A DNA stretch of 64,000 bases from Phil1 sp040767925. Lineage in GTDB: Bacteria; Bacillota; Clostridia; Christensenellales; CAG-138. The notes under the pieces were generated by a model. It ran no database searches, had not been told where the DNA came from, and saw only the letters and a program-made list of their open reading frames with translations. Below, one piece after another: positions 17,398 to 25,408 of the stretch. Within the stretch, counting starts at the first letter, position 1, and every line of letters starts with the position of its first letter. The translations under genes were made by a program, and so were the position numbers. The stretch is taken from positions 1,542,877-1,606,876 of the forward strand of contig JAXGNN010000001.1 of assembly GCA_040767925.1 (NCBI GenBank), written 5' to 3'.

Positions 17398-17501
17398 GCA
17401 GGGTCAATGTTCAATCTGCGCGGAGCTCATGCTCAATCTGCACGGAAACCACGCTCAATTACAGCGGAATCGATGCTCAACTTCGCCGGTTTCGCTGTGC
17501 A
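17398..17501. repeat. IS21 right-end repeat array
   Basis: Four inverted units matching the left-end array (for example ATCGATGCTCAACTTCGCCG) close the element. The innermost unit at about 17403-17420 is the most degenerate. Confidence 0.8.
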
Positions 17502-17503
17502 AA

Positions 17504-18532
17504 CTGAACGGCATACGCAATGATAATCTTCGCATTCCAGTAGCAGCCAATTTGAGAATACCCGGTTCAACTCCTTATTATGGAGCAAATGGAATTCAAG
17601 ATTATGTTGATGGATTTACTCACGATGGTGAGTTTGTTCTCGTGGCAGAGGACGGAGCCAATGACTTAAAGAATTACCCGGTAAAATGCGTAAAAGGGCG
17701 TATTTGGGTCAATAATCACGCTCATGTCCTGCAAGGTAAGCAAGATAGCACCGACAATCGTTTTCTTGCCTATGCTATAAGCCAAGCCGACATTGAATCG
17801 ATTTTGGTCGGTGGCAGTCGTGCGAAACTTAATGCCGAAACTCTTATGGAAGTGTTGTTATTCTTGCCCTCAAAGGAAGAACAATCGCAGATTGGCGATT
17901 ATATGGTTCACCTCGACAACCTTATCACCCTTCATCAGCGTGAGGATGTATATTGTTTCATTTTATCATATAGCAATCGACTACTCTTATTAAGCCACAA
18001 TGCAATTACTTGGGAACAGCGTAAGCTGGGGGAACTGTACGATAGGATAAGTGAAAAGAATGATTTGACATACACAAAAGAACAAATCATATCAGTAGCG
18101 AATATGTATTTCAAACCTGATTCCTACATTACTGATACAGAGTACCTACGAACTTATAATGTGTTCCACCTCGGTGACATTGCATTTGAGGGCAACAAAA
18201 GCAAAAATTTTGCACACGGAAGATTTGTTGAAAACACTATCGGAAGCGGCATTGTATCGCATGTTTTCGATGTTTTTAGACCAAAAACTGATTTTGACTT
18301 GCTCTATTGGAAATATGCAATCAACAATGAAAGACTGATGGGAAGCATCTTGATTCGATGCACAAAAGCATCAACCATGATGACGAACTTAGTTGCAACC
18401 GATTTTTTGAACGAGTCGATATTGGTTCCTTCTGTTCCAGAGCAAAGAAGAATCGGTGCTTTTCTTTTGCAACTTGACAACCTTATCACCCTTCATCAGC
18501 GTAAGCCATTTTTTCTGATAAGGAGGTTATAA
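17504..18532 (+). pseudogene. hsdS: Type I restriction specificity subunit HsdS, N-terminus missing
   Basis: The frame opens directly out of the IS21 end and encodes the second half of target-recognition domain 1 (PGSTPYYGANGIQDYVDG, SILVGGSRAKLNAETLMEV), the central conserved helix ending in LDNLITLHQRE, a complete second recognition domain (ITWEQRKLGELYDRISEKND to VPSVPEQRRIGAFL) and the distal conserved helix LDNLITLHQRK. The normal start and about 100 residues are gone, and no hsdM or hsdR is in the window. A 27-bp identical DNA repeat encodes the two conserved helix ends. The tyrosine recombinase that follows after one base suggests a former phase-variable hsdS locus. Confidence 0.8.
17915..17941 (+). 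repeat. 27-bp repeat within hsdS (first copy; second copy at 18476-18502)
   Basis: GACAACCTTATCACCCTTCA and the next seven bases occur identically at 17915-17941 and 18476-18502, encoding DNLITLHQR at the end of each conserved helix. Such identical conserved blocks are the crossover points by which recognition domains are exchanged. Confidence 0.85.
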
Positions 18533-18533
18533 T

Positions 18534-19460
18534 ATGTTAAGTGAAGTAAAACGGTCAGATTTATTCTGCGAGTACTATGAAAAATGGATTGCGGTGTATA
18601 AGAAAGGTGCGATACGAAAGGTCACGATGGATAAGTATTTTATGACGCATCAATGGCTTATCAAACTCGCTCCTGATCTTAGAATTTGTGAACTCAATCG
18701 CATTTCATATCAGCAGATTCTGAATGATTATGCTGAACACCATGAGCGTCAAACAACGATGGACTTTCACCATCAGTTAAAAGGAGCTGTTTTAGACGCT
18801 GTTGACGAGGGCTTGATTGAAAGAGATCCTACAAGAAAGGCTATTATCAAGGGAAAAGCACCGTGTGCAAAGAAAATCAAGTATATTAACCAGTTTGAAC
18901 TCCACACATTACTGACAAGACTTGTGCTGAAAGCCGAAGTAAGTTGGGATTGGTTTATTATTCTTGTCGCAAAAACCGGGATGCGGTTCTCAGAGGCATT
19001 GGCAATAACACCAAAGGACTTCGATTTTGCCCATCAAACTCTCTCCATCAACAAGACTTGGGATTATAAGGGAGAGGGCGGATTTTTGCCGACAAAAAAC
19101 AAATCGTCGGTAAGAAAAATCCAAATAGACTGGCAGACGGTCATACAGTTCTCTGAATTGGTCAAAGGTATGCCCGAGAACAAACCTATTTTTGTGACTA
19201 CAAAGGTATACAATTCTACCGTGAACGATGTGTTAGCGAGATATTGCAGGGATGCAAATATCCCTGTAATATCTGTTCATGGACTTCGTCATACTCATGC
19301 GTCACTTCTGTTGTTTGCGGGTGTATCAATAGCAAGTGTTGCCCGTAGGTTAGGCCATGCCAGCATGACTACAACGCAAAAGACGTATCTGCATATCATT
19401 CAAGAGCTTGAAAATCAGGATGTGGATTTGGTCATGCGCTCTCTGTCTGGATTGAGCTAA
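18534..19460 (+). CDS. Tyrosine recombinase adjacent to hsdS
   Basis: A 308-residue XerC/D-like recombinase with an N-terminal SAM-like core-binding domain and a C-terminal catalytic domain. Catalytic residues are visible as R in TGMRFSEAL, K in PTKNKSSVRK, H-x-x-R in HGLRHTHASLL, the second H in RRLGHASMTTTQ, and the nucleophile Y in KTYLHII. GGAGG at 18523-18527 overlaps the end of hsdS, and the genes are one base apart, so they are cotranscribed. Recombinases in this position usually shuffle or invert hsdS cassettes. A terminator follows at 19504-19530. Confidence 0.92.
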   Translation: MLSEVKRSDLFCEYYEKWIAVYKKGAIRKVTMDKYFMTHQWLIKLAPDLRICELNRISYQQILNDYAEHHERQTTMDFHHQLKGAVLDAVDEGLIERDPTRKAIIKGKAPCAKKIKYINQFELHTLLTRLVLKAEVSWDWFIILVAKTGMRFSEALAITPKDFDFAHQTLSINKTWDYKGEGGFLPTKNKSSVRKIQIDWQTVIQFSELVKGMPENKPIFVTTKVYNSTVNDVLARYCRDANIPVISVHGLRHTHASLLLFAGVSIASVARRLGHASMTTTQKTYLHIIQELENQDVDLVMRSLSGLS

Positions 19461-19503
19461 CACTATGCGTAATGGCTTGCGCTTGTTGAGTGGTAAGGTG
19501 AAA

Positions 19504-19530
19504 GACCGCAAGCCGAAATAGCTTGCGGTC
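19504..19530 (+). terminator. Stem-loop terminator after the recombinase
   Basis: GACCGCAAG and CTTGCGGTC form a 9-bp perfect stem around CCGAAATAG, followed by TTAT. The T-run is weak but the position, 44 bases after the stop, fits. Confidence 0.6.
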
Positions 19531-19653
19531 TTATACTCGTTTCTGATAGCTATATTACAGTTGATAAGAATGCTCGAATGAACTGCTCTACTCCTTATAG
19601 CAGAATTACACTCCAAGTAGTTTTATCGCAATCACCCTCTATGCTGCACTCAT

Positions 19654-20271
19654 TCATGGCTCATCCATCCATTTGCTATCATAATCGAGGTCGAAGGTTC
19701 TTTCAATGCTCGCCTCGAGGTTTCCACCATCTATTCCAATTCTACCGTCCCTTACGGCGTTTTCTCGCTGTTTCTTTGCTTCTGCCGATTTATCCTCTGC
19801 TTTTGTCATAAGCCCCTTGTCAAAATGAAGCTCAATGACTTTTTCGTACTTATACGGATCATGGAATCCCATGTGGACGTATAACTCTTGAATAAAGCCG
19901 TCACAGATAATCATGCTGCCCGTGAACGGCAGAGGAAGATCAACGCCACGGTAAACGGTGTTCCCTCCGGCTATCATGTTAAAATCATACTCATTCAGAC
20001 GATTGTGCTCTATCTTGACTCTATTAGGCAACATACCGTTGATAGCAGGAGCTTTTTCATCCTCTATGTTTACGAACAAATCAGTAAGGAGTAGACGACT
20101 ATCGCCGTCCAACCCAAACTTTGCGATATAGCCCCGCCAACAAGCCGAACTTGCGGCAATAGGGTGTAACCCGAGCTTCTCGACGTTGAACAAAGCGTTT
20201 TTGGACTTGATTGCCGAAATACTGTATTGCCTACCGTCATAATCCATTAAATCGTTCATCTGTGCTGTCAT
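19654..20271 (-). CDS. Uncharacterised protein of the SOS-type module
   Basis: A 205-residue protein, starting MTAQMNDLMDYDGRQYSISA, that I cannot assign to a family. The central part (VKIEHNRLNEYDFNMIAGGN, DLPLPFTGSMIICDGFIQEL) looks like a beta-rich fold. The C-terminus is charged with a possible helix (EDKSAEAKKQRENA). It is the last gene of a minus-strand series that includes the SRAP protein and LexA-like regulators, so a role in DNA damage response or in the element's own physiology is possible but unproven. No signal peptide or membrane segment. Confidence 0.6.
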   Translation of the reverse strand: MTAQMNDLMDYDGRQYSISAIKSKNALFNVEKLGLHPIAASSACWRGYIAKFGLDGDSRLLLTDLFVNIEDEKAPAINGMLPNRVKIEHNRLNEYDFNMIAGGNTVYRGVDLPLPFTGSMIICDGFIQELYVHMGFHDPYKYEKVIELHFDKGLMTKAEDKSAEAKKQRENAVRDGRIGIDGGNLEASIERTFDLDYDSKWMDEP

Positions 20272-20308
20272 TACATAACCTCCGTTGTTGTGAATATGCT
20301 GTGCTGAT

Positions 20309-20905
20309 TTACGCTGTATAGTAATCCAAATCGGAAGCGATTTGCTGAACTACTTCATTGTACGGGTTGCTCGGGGAAAGCCAATCAGAGATTCTATCCT
20401 GCGGAATCATGACAGGCATACGGGCGTGTATTGCCTTGATACTCTCGGCTGCATCCATCGTCAAAATGGAGAAGCAGGGAATACGCTCTTTTGAAGAACG
20501 AATGTAAAGACCAGCCAAATAAAGCGGCGTAGACTTAGGTTTGATAGCGTATTTGATTTTCCTTCCATCAGCCTTCTGCCATTCAAAATAGCATGAAGCG
20601 GGTATCAGACAGCGACGATCCTCAATGCTTGTAGCAAATAACGCTTTCTGCGTCGCTGTTTCACTTCGCGTATTGAATACGAGCATTCCACGGGCAGGGT
20701 GGATGAAACCCCACTTCATTGGAAAAGCATCGGGCTTTCGATTCTTCGCGTTGGGCGCGATAACCGTTGCAAAATTCGTTGGACGCACCTCGCCAACTGT
20801 AACGAGTGACACGTTCATAGCTTCGGCACGGCGCTGTGCCTCTGCGACATATCCGGGAAGCATAACATCGGAATCATCATCTGCAATGTAGTATCTACCG
20901 CACAT
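20309..20905 (-). CDS. SRAP-family protein (YedK/HMCES-type abasic-site crosslinking protein)
   Basis: A 198-residue protein with the full SRAP signature: catalytic Cys2 (MCGRYYI), the substrate-binding NTRSETATQKALF segment around residue 78, CLIPASCYFEW with the conserved Glu near 108, and the His of IHARMPVMI near 159. Family members crosslink to abasic sites in single-stranded DNA through Cys2 and shield them. Its neighbours include a Y-family polymerase and LexA-type repressors, matching an SOS role. The length is slightly short for the family but no motif is missing. Confidence 0.92.
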   Translation of the reverse strand: MCGRYYIADDDSDVMLPGYVAEAQRRAEAMNVSLVTVGEVRPTNFATVIAPNAKNRKPDAFPMKWGFIHPARGMLVFNTRSETATQKALFATSIEDRRCLIPASCYFEWQKADGRKIKYAIKPKSTPLYLAGLYIRSSKERIPCFSILTMDAAESIKAIHARMPVMIPQDRISDWLSPSNPYNEVVQQIASDLDYYTA

Positions 20906-20962
20906 AATCGTGGAACACCTCCATTTGCCGTGGCAACATCTCTGTTATTGCTTCCATGATGT

Positions 20963-21235
20963 TCATTGCGCCCGACCTTCTACAAACCATCGTCCAATAT
21001 TGTTTCCCGTAATGCTTGCATTGCGCTCGAAAAACAGGTATTTCGGTTGACCGCACACGACAATGGTGTACCTATCGCCCTGTCCACCCACTTTCGCGGA
21101 GGCTGATTGACGGATGTCTGATACACGGTCAATCTCATAATGATGCCCATCCTCCCATACGATCTCACGCGGGAGCAAAAGACCATCTGATCGAAAAGAT
21201 GCCGTTACTTCAACGTACACTTTTATATGTTCCAT
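20963..21235 (-). CDS. Conserved small protein of dinB-type modules
   Basis: A 90-residue protein, MEHIKVYVEVTASFRSDGLL, with a later KVGGQGDRYTIVVCGQ segment and NASITGNNIGRWFVEG. I recall such proteins next to Y-family polymerase genes in Clostridia, but the function is unknown. The ATG at 21235 overlaps the TGA of the LexA-like gene, and GGGAGG lies just upstream, so the second of two adjacent ATGs is preferred. Confidence 0.65.
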   Translation of the reverse strand: MEHIKVYVEVTASFRSDGLLLPREIVWEDGHHYEIDRVSDIRQSASAKVGGQGDRYTIVVCGQPKYLFFERNASITGNNIGRWFVEGRAQ

Positions 21236-21468
21236 CATGCCCTCCCAACAAGCAACTCCTCATTGGGGAGTATCGTGCGGTTTTTGCCTGCGTAAGGCAA
21301 AAACCACCCTTTATCAACTAAAGAATGAACGTGTTTATGCACTGTTGATACCGAGTAAAGACCGACTCCTTCTGCTATTTCACGCATACTTGGAGAGAAG
21401 TGCATCTTTTCCCTATAAAGAATTACAAAATCGTAGATAACTTGCTCTTTCCTTGTCATTTTTTCCAT
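21235..21468 (-). CDS. LexA DNA-binding domain-only protein
   Basis: A 77-residue protein beginning MEKMTRKEQVIYDFVILYRE. It matches the N-terminal winged helix-turn-helix of LexA (SPSMREIAEGVGLYSVSTVH, KHVHSLVDKGWF) and ends where the LexA hinge would begin. There is no S24 protease domain, so it cannot self-cleave. AAGGAG nine bases before the ATG at 21468 supports this start over the ATG at 21486. It may compete with a full-length LexA for SOS boxes or help regulate the adjacent polymerase. Confidence 0.8.
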   Translation of the reverse strand: MEKMTRKEQVIYDFVILYREKMHFSPSMREIAEGVGLYSVSTVHKHVHSLVDKGWFLPYAGKNRTILPNEELLVGRA

Positions 21469-21561
21469 TTGATGCACTCCTTTCATTTGGCTTTAGTCAA
21501 TAGTTCTTTGCTATTTGAGCTTGCTACTCAATTCTAACAGATGCTGTGTCCCATAAAACGG

Positions 21562-22281
21562 TCATCGAATCGGGTAAACAACTTTTCCGTAAATCCTCGT
21601 TTCGCTGTACTCCGTGATCTGCTTCGGCTTATATGCCGAGTTATGCGAAATAAGGAACGCGCCCTTGTCCGTTACGCGGAACTCTTTTACATAGGCGTCG
21701 CCGTCAAGAAGGAATATACCTATCTCGCCGTTTTCAAGCGTCGGCTGCTGATGTACCCATATCTCCTCGCCGTCGAACAGGGAAGGCTCCATGCTGTCGC
21801 CACATACATGAAGGCCAAACGTGGCGCTGTCCGGCACTTCTTCGGGAACCTCGACCATTTCATACGAATCGCTGTCAAGGAACTGTCCTGTTCCGGCAGA
21901 AGCTCCGATGTCATACATAGGTGCTGTACGACGCGGGAATTGAACGACTTTCGCTTGAGTTGGCATGGGAGCATACAGTCCGCTTGCTATTAAAAGCTGT
22001 TTGAACTCAGCCAGCTTTTCCGCGCCCTCTTTATTCAATTCATAGATTAGGTCAGAAAAATCCCTCTGCAAAAAGACCTTATAAACATCTCTTACTCCGT
22101 AAATCTTACACAGACCAACAAACTGTGAAATGTTCGGATTGTTATGTCCATGCTCCCAGCGGCTAACCTGTTGCTTTGCTGTCTGTATACCCAATTCATT
22201 GAGCATTCTCGTGACATCCTGTTGCTGATAGTTGTGCTTCATTCTTAATTCACGAAGAACACTTCCGATAGCAGTATCCAT
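21562..22281 (-). CDS. Xre/S24 LexA-like self-cleaving repressor
   Basis: A 239-residue repressor of the phage CI/LexA type. Residues 1-60 are an Xre HTH (VLRELRMKHNYQQQDVTRML, AKQQVSRWEHGHNNPNISQF). A linker leads to the S24 peptidase with a probable Ala-Gly cleavage site in GASAGTG, the catalytic Ser in CGDSMEPSLFDG and the Lys in DGDAYVKEF. Start ATG at 22281 is supported by AGGAGG at proper spacing; a longer frame to 22305 has none. It is transcribed divergently from the dinB-like gene, with LexA-box-like and palindromic sites between them, and so probably represses both until DNA damage. Confidence 0.9.
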   Translation of the reverse strand: MDTAIGSVLRELRMKHNYQQQDVTRMLNELGIQTAKQQVSRWEHGHNNPNISQFVGLCKIYGVRDVYKVFLQRDFSDLIYELNKEGAEKLAEFKQLLIASGLYAPMPTQAKVVQFPRRTAPMYDIGASAGTGQFLDSDSYEMVEVPEEVPDSATFGLHVCGDSMEPSLFDGEEIWVHQQPTLENGEIGIFLLDGDAYVKEFRVTDKGAFLISHNSAYKPKQITEYSETRIYGKVVYPIR

Positions 22282-22351
22282 AGTACAACACCTCCTATGC
22301 CTCATATTCTACTATGCTGGATAAAAGAACGCAATAGAAAATCCCAAAATA

Positions 22352-22406
22352 GAACATTTGTTGCCTTATATTCGTTTTAGATTAGGACTATACTGTACGC
22401 ACAGTA
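22352..22406. promoter_or_regulatory. Divergent control region with SOS-box-like and palindromic operators
   Basis: GAACATTTGTTG at 22352-22363 differs by one base from the Gram-positive SOS box core GAAC-N4-GTTC. TACTGT at 22391-22396 and ACAGTA at 22401-22406 form a second inverted repeat overlapping a TATACT (-10-like) at 22389-22394 just ahead of the polymerase gene. Both would suit binding by the LexA-like proteins encoded alongside. Confidence 0.55.
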
Positions 22407-22421
22407 AGGAGGTGAGCGAGA

Positions 22422-23657
22422 GTGAGAGCGATACTACACAGTGATATGAACAGCTATTATGCAAGCGTGGAAATGATGCTGAATCCAGCCCTGCGTGGAA
22501 AAGCCGTTGCTGTATGTGGAAGCACGGAGAATCGCCACGGAATTGTTCTCGCTAAGTCCGAACTGGCGAAAAAGGCAGGCGTGAAAACTGGAATGGCTAA
22601 TTGGGAGGCGCAGAGGTGTTGCCCCAACCTCATCATGGTGTCACCGCATTACGAGCAGTATATCAAGTATTCGGCGCTTGCAAGAAGCATCTACGGGAGA
22701 TATACCGACCAAATCGAGCCTTACGGAATGGACGAGTGCTGGTTGGATATTACGGGTAGCAGCAGCATGGGTAGCCCTCTCGCCATAGCTGAAGCTATTC
22801 GTGAAGCTACCCGTGAGGAACTCGGACTGACCGTAAGCATTGGCGTGTCTTTCACAAAGATATTTGCCAAATTGGGAAGCGACATGAAAAAGCCGGACGC
22901 TATCACTTGCATCACGCCGGAGAGCTATCGAACACAAGTGTGGCCTCTGCCCGCGTCGGAATTGCTGTACGTTGGCAGAGCAACGACGGAGAAGCTGCGT
23001 AGGCGTGGAATCGAAACCATCGGCGGCATAGCGCAATGCGATAAGATGCTTCTCAAATCATGGCTTGGTGTCAATGGCATCAAACTGTGGGAGTTTGCCA
23101 ATGGAGTAGACAACTCACGGGTACGTCCATTCGATTACGAGCCGGTAGCAAAAAGTGTGGGACATGGTATTACCTGTACCGCCGATCTTGAAAACAACAA
23201 CGAAGTCCTCCAAGTCCTGTTTGAACTGGCACAAGGAGTATCGCTTCGTTTGCGGCAAGCTGAATTGATAGCCACGCGGGTGCAGCTCTACATTCGAGAC
23301 TGCAATCTCAATTACCGCGAGTTTCAATGCAAGCTGCCGTACCCAACGCAGAGTTGGCGGGAGATGGTGAATTGTGCGATGGAGCTGTTCCGGCTTCGCT
23401 ACACATGGCAATATCCCATTCGGTCAGTAACTATTAGGGCGGTTGACCTCATCAATACGAAAATGCCGCAGCAGTTGGATTTGTTTGGCGACCATGAGAG
23501 GCGTAAACGCAACGATGACTTGGAAATCGCCATTGAGGACATACAACGCCGTTTCGGACGTGATGCGATAAGGATTGCATCTTCCATGAACGGGCTGAAG
23601 GTACAAAAGGATAAGTCGCATGAGCAGCTTACAATGCCCGCTGCCATGTACGTTTAA
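22422..23657 (+). CDS. Y-family DNA polymerase (DinB/UmuC-like)
   Basis: A 411-residue translesion polymerase started by GTG with AAGGAGGTG upstream. The catalytic carboxylates are Asp8 (ILHSDMNSYYAS) and Asp104-Glu105 (YGMDECWLDI). Conserved SIGVSFTKIFAKLGSDMKKP forms the palm/fingers, and QLDLFG near residue 350 is a beta-clamp binding motif. The length fits UmuC-like element-borne enzymes of Firmicutes. It replicates past lesions and is mutagenic. Transcription is likely controlled by the divergent S24 repressor. Two small genes follow in the same direction. Confidence 0.94.
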   Translation: MRAILHSDMNSYYASVEMMLNPALRGKAVAVCGSTENRHGIVLAKSELAKKAGVKTGMANWEAQRCCPNLIMVSPHYEQYIKYSALARSIYGRYTDQIEPYGMDECWLDITGSSSMGSPLAIAEAIREATREELGLTVSIGVSFTKIFAKLGSDMKKPDAITCITPESYRTQVWPLPASELLYVGRATTEKLRRRGIETIGGIAQCDKMLLKSWLGVNGIKLWEFANGVDNSRVRPFDYEPVAKSVGHGITCTADLENNNEVLQVLFELAQGVSLRLRQAELIATRVQLYIRDCNLNYREFQCKLPYPTQSWREMVNCAMELFRLRYTWQYPIRSVTIRAVDLINTKMPQQLDLFGDHERRKRNDDLEIAIEDIQRRFGRDAIRIASSMNGLKVQKDKSHEQLTMPAAMYV

Positions 23658-23668
23658 GGAGGAAAACG

Positions 23669-23920
23669 ATGAGAAAGATAATTGATTTTGAGCAGCACAA
23701 ACCTATTCTGCTGACCCGTGTAACTGACGCCGACCTGTTTCTCGACACTTATGAGGATTCGGACGGACAGAGATATATCGCTATACCAAGCGCACACGGA
23801 TTGAGTTTCATTCCTCTGTTTGAGGATGGCAGGCAACTCATAGAATACGAGAAGAAATATGGGGGCATCAAGCGCAAATATGCCGTATCACAGGCACAGG
23901 CGGTTGGTGTGATGGAATAA
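23669..23920 (+). CDS. Small uncharacterised protein after the Y-family polymerase
   Basis: An 83-residue acidic protein, MRKIIDFEQHKPILLTRVTD, with AAGGAGG ten bases upstream and only 11 bp after the polymerase stop. YolD-like proteins often occupy this place in Firmicutes, but I cannot match this sequence to YolD with confidence. No membrane segment or known motif. Confidence 0.7.
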   Translation: MRKIIDFEQHKPILLTRVTDADLFLDTYEDSDGQRYIAIPSAHGLSFIPLFEDGRQLIEYEKKYGGIKRKYAVSQAQAVGVME

Positions 23921-23934
23921 CGGAGGCGATCACA

Positions 23935-24174
23935 TTGGAAGCAACGAGAAGGACTATCCGCTGTATTAGGAGTGCTGACGGCGGAGCCGCAGACCCGCTT
24001 GGAAGGAGCTTTGTTTACATAAACTGCCCCAACTGCAACAAGCGACTGATACAAGCAAGAGCCTCGGCAAGAAAGCCGAGAGCCTACACCGTGGATAAGG
24101 CACACCCTGCCGATAAAGCGGAATTGACTATAAAGTGTGATAGATGCAAGAGCATCGTTGCCATAGCAAAATAG
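23935..24174 (+). CDS. Small zinc-ribbon protein
   Basis: A 79-residue protein started by TTG (CGGAGG ten bases before). Two CxxC knuckles (INCPNCNKRL and IKCDRCKSIV) separated by about 35 residues form a likely zinc ribbon, similar to Com-like small proteins. It closes the polymerase operon. Function unknown; nucleic-acid or protein binding is plausible. Confidence 0.7.
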   Translation: MEATRRTIRCIRSADGGAADPLGRSFVYINCPNCNKRLIQARASARKPRAYTVDKAHPADKAELTIKCDRCKSIVAIAK

Positions 24175-24261
24175 GCAATCACGCAAAACTGAATCAAACT
24201 TAGTACAGAGCCAAAATCCGGCAACGGCGCACAACTGCGCTGGTACGAGATACTACGAGCC

Positions 24262-24290
24262 TGACAAGTTAGCTTTTTAAGCTATTTGTC
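24262..24290 (+). terminator. Stem-loop after the polymerase operon
   Basis: GACAA with TTGTC and TAGCTT with AAGCTA form a bulged stem around a T-rich loop, followed by a second small GGGC/GCCC stem with an internal T-rich stretch. Confidence 0.5.
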
Positions 24291-24403
24291 GGGCTTTATT
24301 CTTTGCCCGGTGGCGTTGCCATCCCTTTCTGCTTAAAAAGCGGAAAGGGATTTTTCATGTATACAGACGTATGGCAGCAAGCCATAGGACAGTACCCGTA
24401 ACT

Positions 24404-24449
24404 CTCCGATTTTTGTTGGAATACCGCACTTCAAACAAAAAATCGGAGG
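24404..24449 (+). promoter_or_regulatory. Hairpin that masks the ribosome binding site of the second sigma-like gene
   Basis: CTCCGATTTTTGTT at 24404-24417 pairs with AACAAAAAATCGGAG at 24434-24448 (one bulged A; 11 bp without interruption at the base). The descending arm contains the GGAGG at 24445-24449, seven bases from the ATG at 24457. The loop ends in CACTTCA, exactly as in the hairpin at 5740-5780. Confidence 0.72.
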
Positions 24450-24456
24450 TTACAAA

Positions 24457-24909
24457 ATGGGTTTTAACTACGGCTACGAATGGAAGAAGTTTACAGAAGA
24501 ACAGAAAAAGTTAGCGAAGCAGTACAAGGCTGCGGGGATGAGTGAAACGGCAATACAGAAGTTATATGAAGACGCACTCGCATGGTTTCATTCGCGCAGA
24601 AAAGAGGCGCGCCATTCGGTAAATCCGATGAAAATGATAACGCAAGACCCCGAAACAGGCGATTACCGCTATATGGACATGGACGAGTTCCCCGCGGAGC
24701 AGCCGCTTGTCAGGTATGGGAGTCGCTACTCATGGATTGATGAAATCAGCAATCCTGAGTTGCATAATGCGATTGTTGCCATGAAGCCGGACTACATCGA
24801 GATCATCACTTTGATGATGGAGGGCTATTTTCAATGTGATATTGCTAAGATAATGCACGTTGATAATGCGGTAATCTGCCGAAAAGTGACGCGGATAAAA
24901 AAACTTTGA
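24457..24909 (+). CDS. Sigma-like HTH regulator of the integrase module
   Basis: A 150-residue protein, MGFNYGYEWKKFTEEQKKLA, whose last 50 residues (PDYIEIITLMMEGYFQCDIA, KIMHVDNAVICRKVTRIKKL) look like sigma-70 region 4. The middle part (ITQDPETGDYRYMDMDEFP) is conserved-looking but unassigned. No region 2. Like the protein at 5310-5732 it is preceded by a hairpin that hides the ribosome binding site. Its position ahead of toxin, excisionase and integrase suggests it regulates element excision or transfer. Confidence 0.65.
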   Translation: MGFNYGYEWKKFTEEQKKLAKQYKAAGMSETAIQKLYEDALAWFHSRRKEARHSVNPMKMITQDPETGDYRYMDMDEFPAEQPLVRYGSRYSWIDEISNPELHNAIVAMKPDYIEIITLMMEGYFQCDIAKIMHVDNAVICRKVTRIKKL

Positions 24910-24929
24910 ACAATTTTCTGCAAAAGGTC

Positions 24930-25385
24930 AATTTTTGAGCGTTCTCGTGGCCTATAGAGTGAGGGGGTTGTCCACGGGAGGACAACAGAAGAAAAGCTCC
25001 GGGTGGGACAACCTCCTCAACACAACTGAATACACAGGTCATTAACACGTTCCCAAACCCAAGAGCCGCGAGAGCAGCCGCGCCAAGACCCCTCCATAGA
25101 GGGCGAGCGATAAACGGCAGTTTTCAATATCGGGCAGCACCCGATAGGGCCATGACTGGATTGGGGAGATAACACTCCCATCCAGCCATAGCTCGAGCGT
25201 GAAAAAACCGTCGCAAGCATTGGGGGTGGCTCGGAGAGAACCTCGGAGGGGCTGAAATGCCCGAGATGCTGATTCGCTGTCAGCTTGTATATGACCTCCC
25301 TCGCCTCGGGATGTTGAGAACAAATAGAGGCGTTTGACAGACCGGGCGATATGCCGCTTTGCGGCATATCCCGCTCGGTCATTAC
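24930..25385 (+). ncRNA. Candidate structured RNA or leader, no protein-coding gene
   Basis: About 500 bp without a supported gene but dense in stems: TATCGGG/CCCGATA (25128-25146), CTGGAT plus GGGAG paired with CTCCC plus ATCCAG (25156-25185), and a long terminal hairpin at 25340-25380 with GATATGCCGC/GCGGCATATC. Two further complementary GGTTGTCC/GGACAACC blocks lie near 24967-25015. The last hairpin stands about 20 bases before the ribosome binding site of the MazF-type gene. It could be a stable ncRNA, an attenuator or a replication/transfer origin. Confidence 0.4.
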
Positions 25386-25408
25386 ATCAAACATAGGAGG
25401 TACTCAAA

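Larger units (their letters stand above)
14747..17501 (+). mobile_element. Complete IS21-family insertion sequence
   Basis: The element contains istA and istB in the usual overlapping order and has arrays of about 22-bp repeats at both ends in inverted orientation. Boundaries are placed at TG (14747) and CA (17501). About 220 bp between istB and the right-end array (17182-17397) hold no gene. The left neighbour is an RlmD-like fragment and the right neighbour an HsdS fragment, so the flanks do not represent one interrupted gene. Confidence 0.85.
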
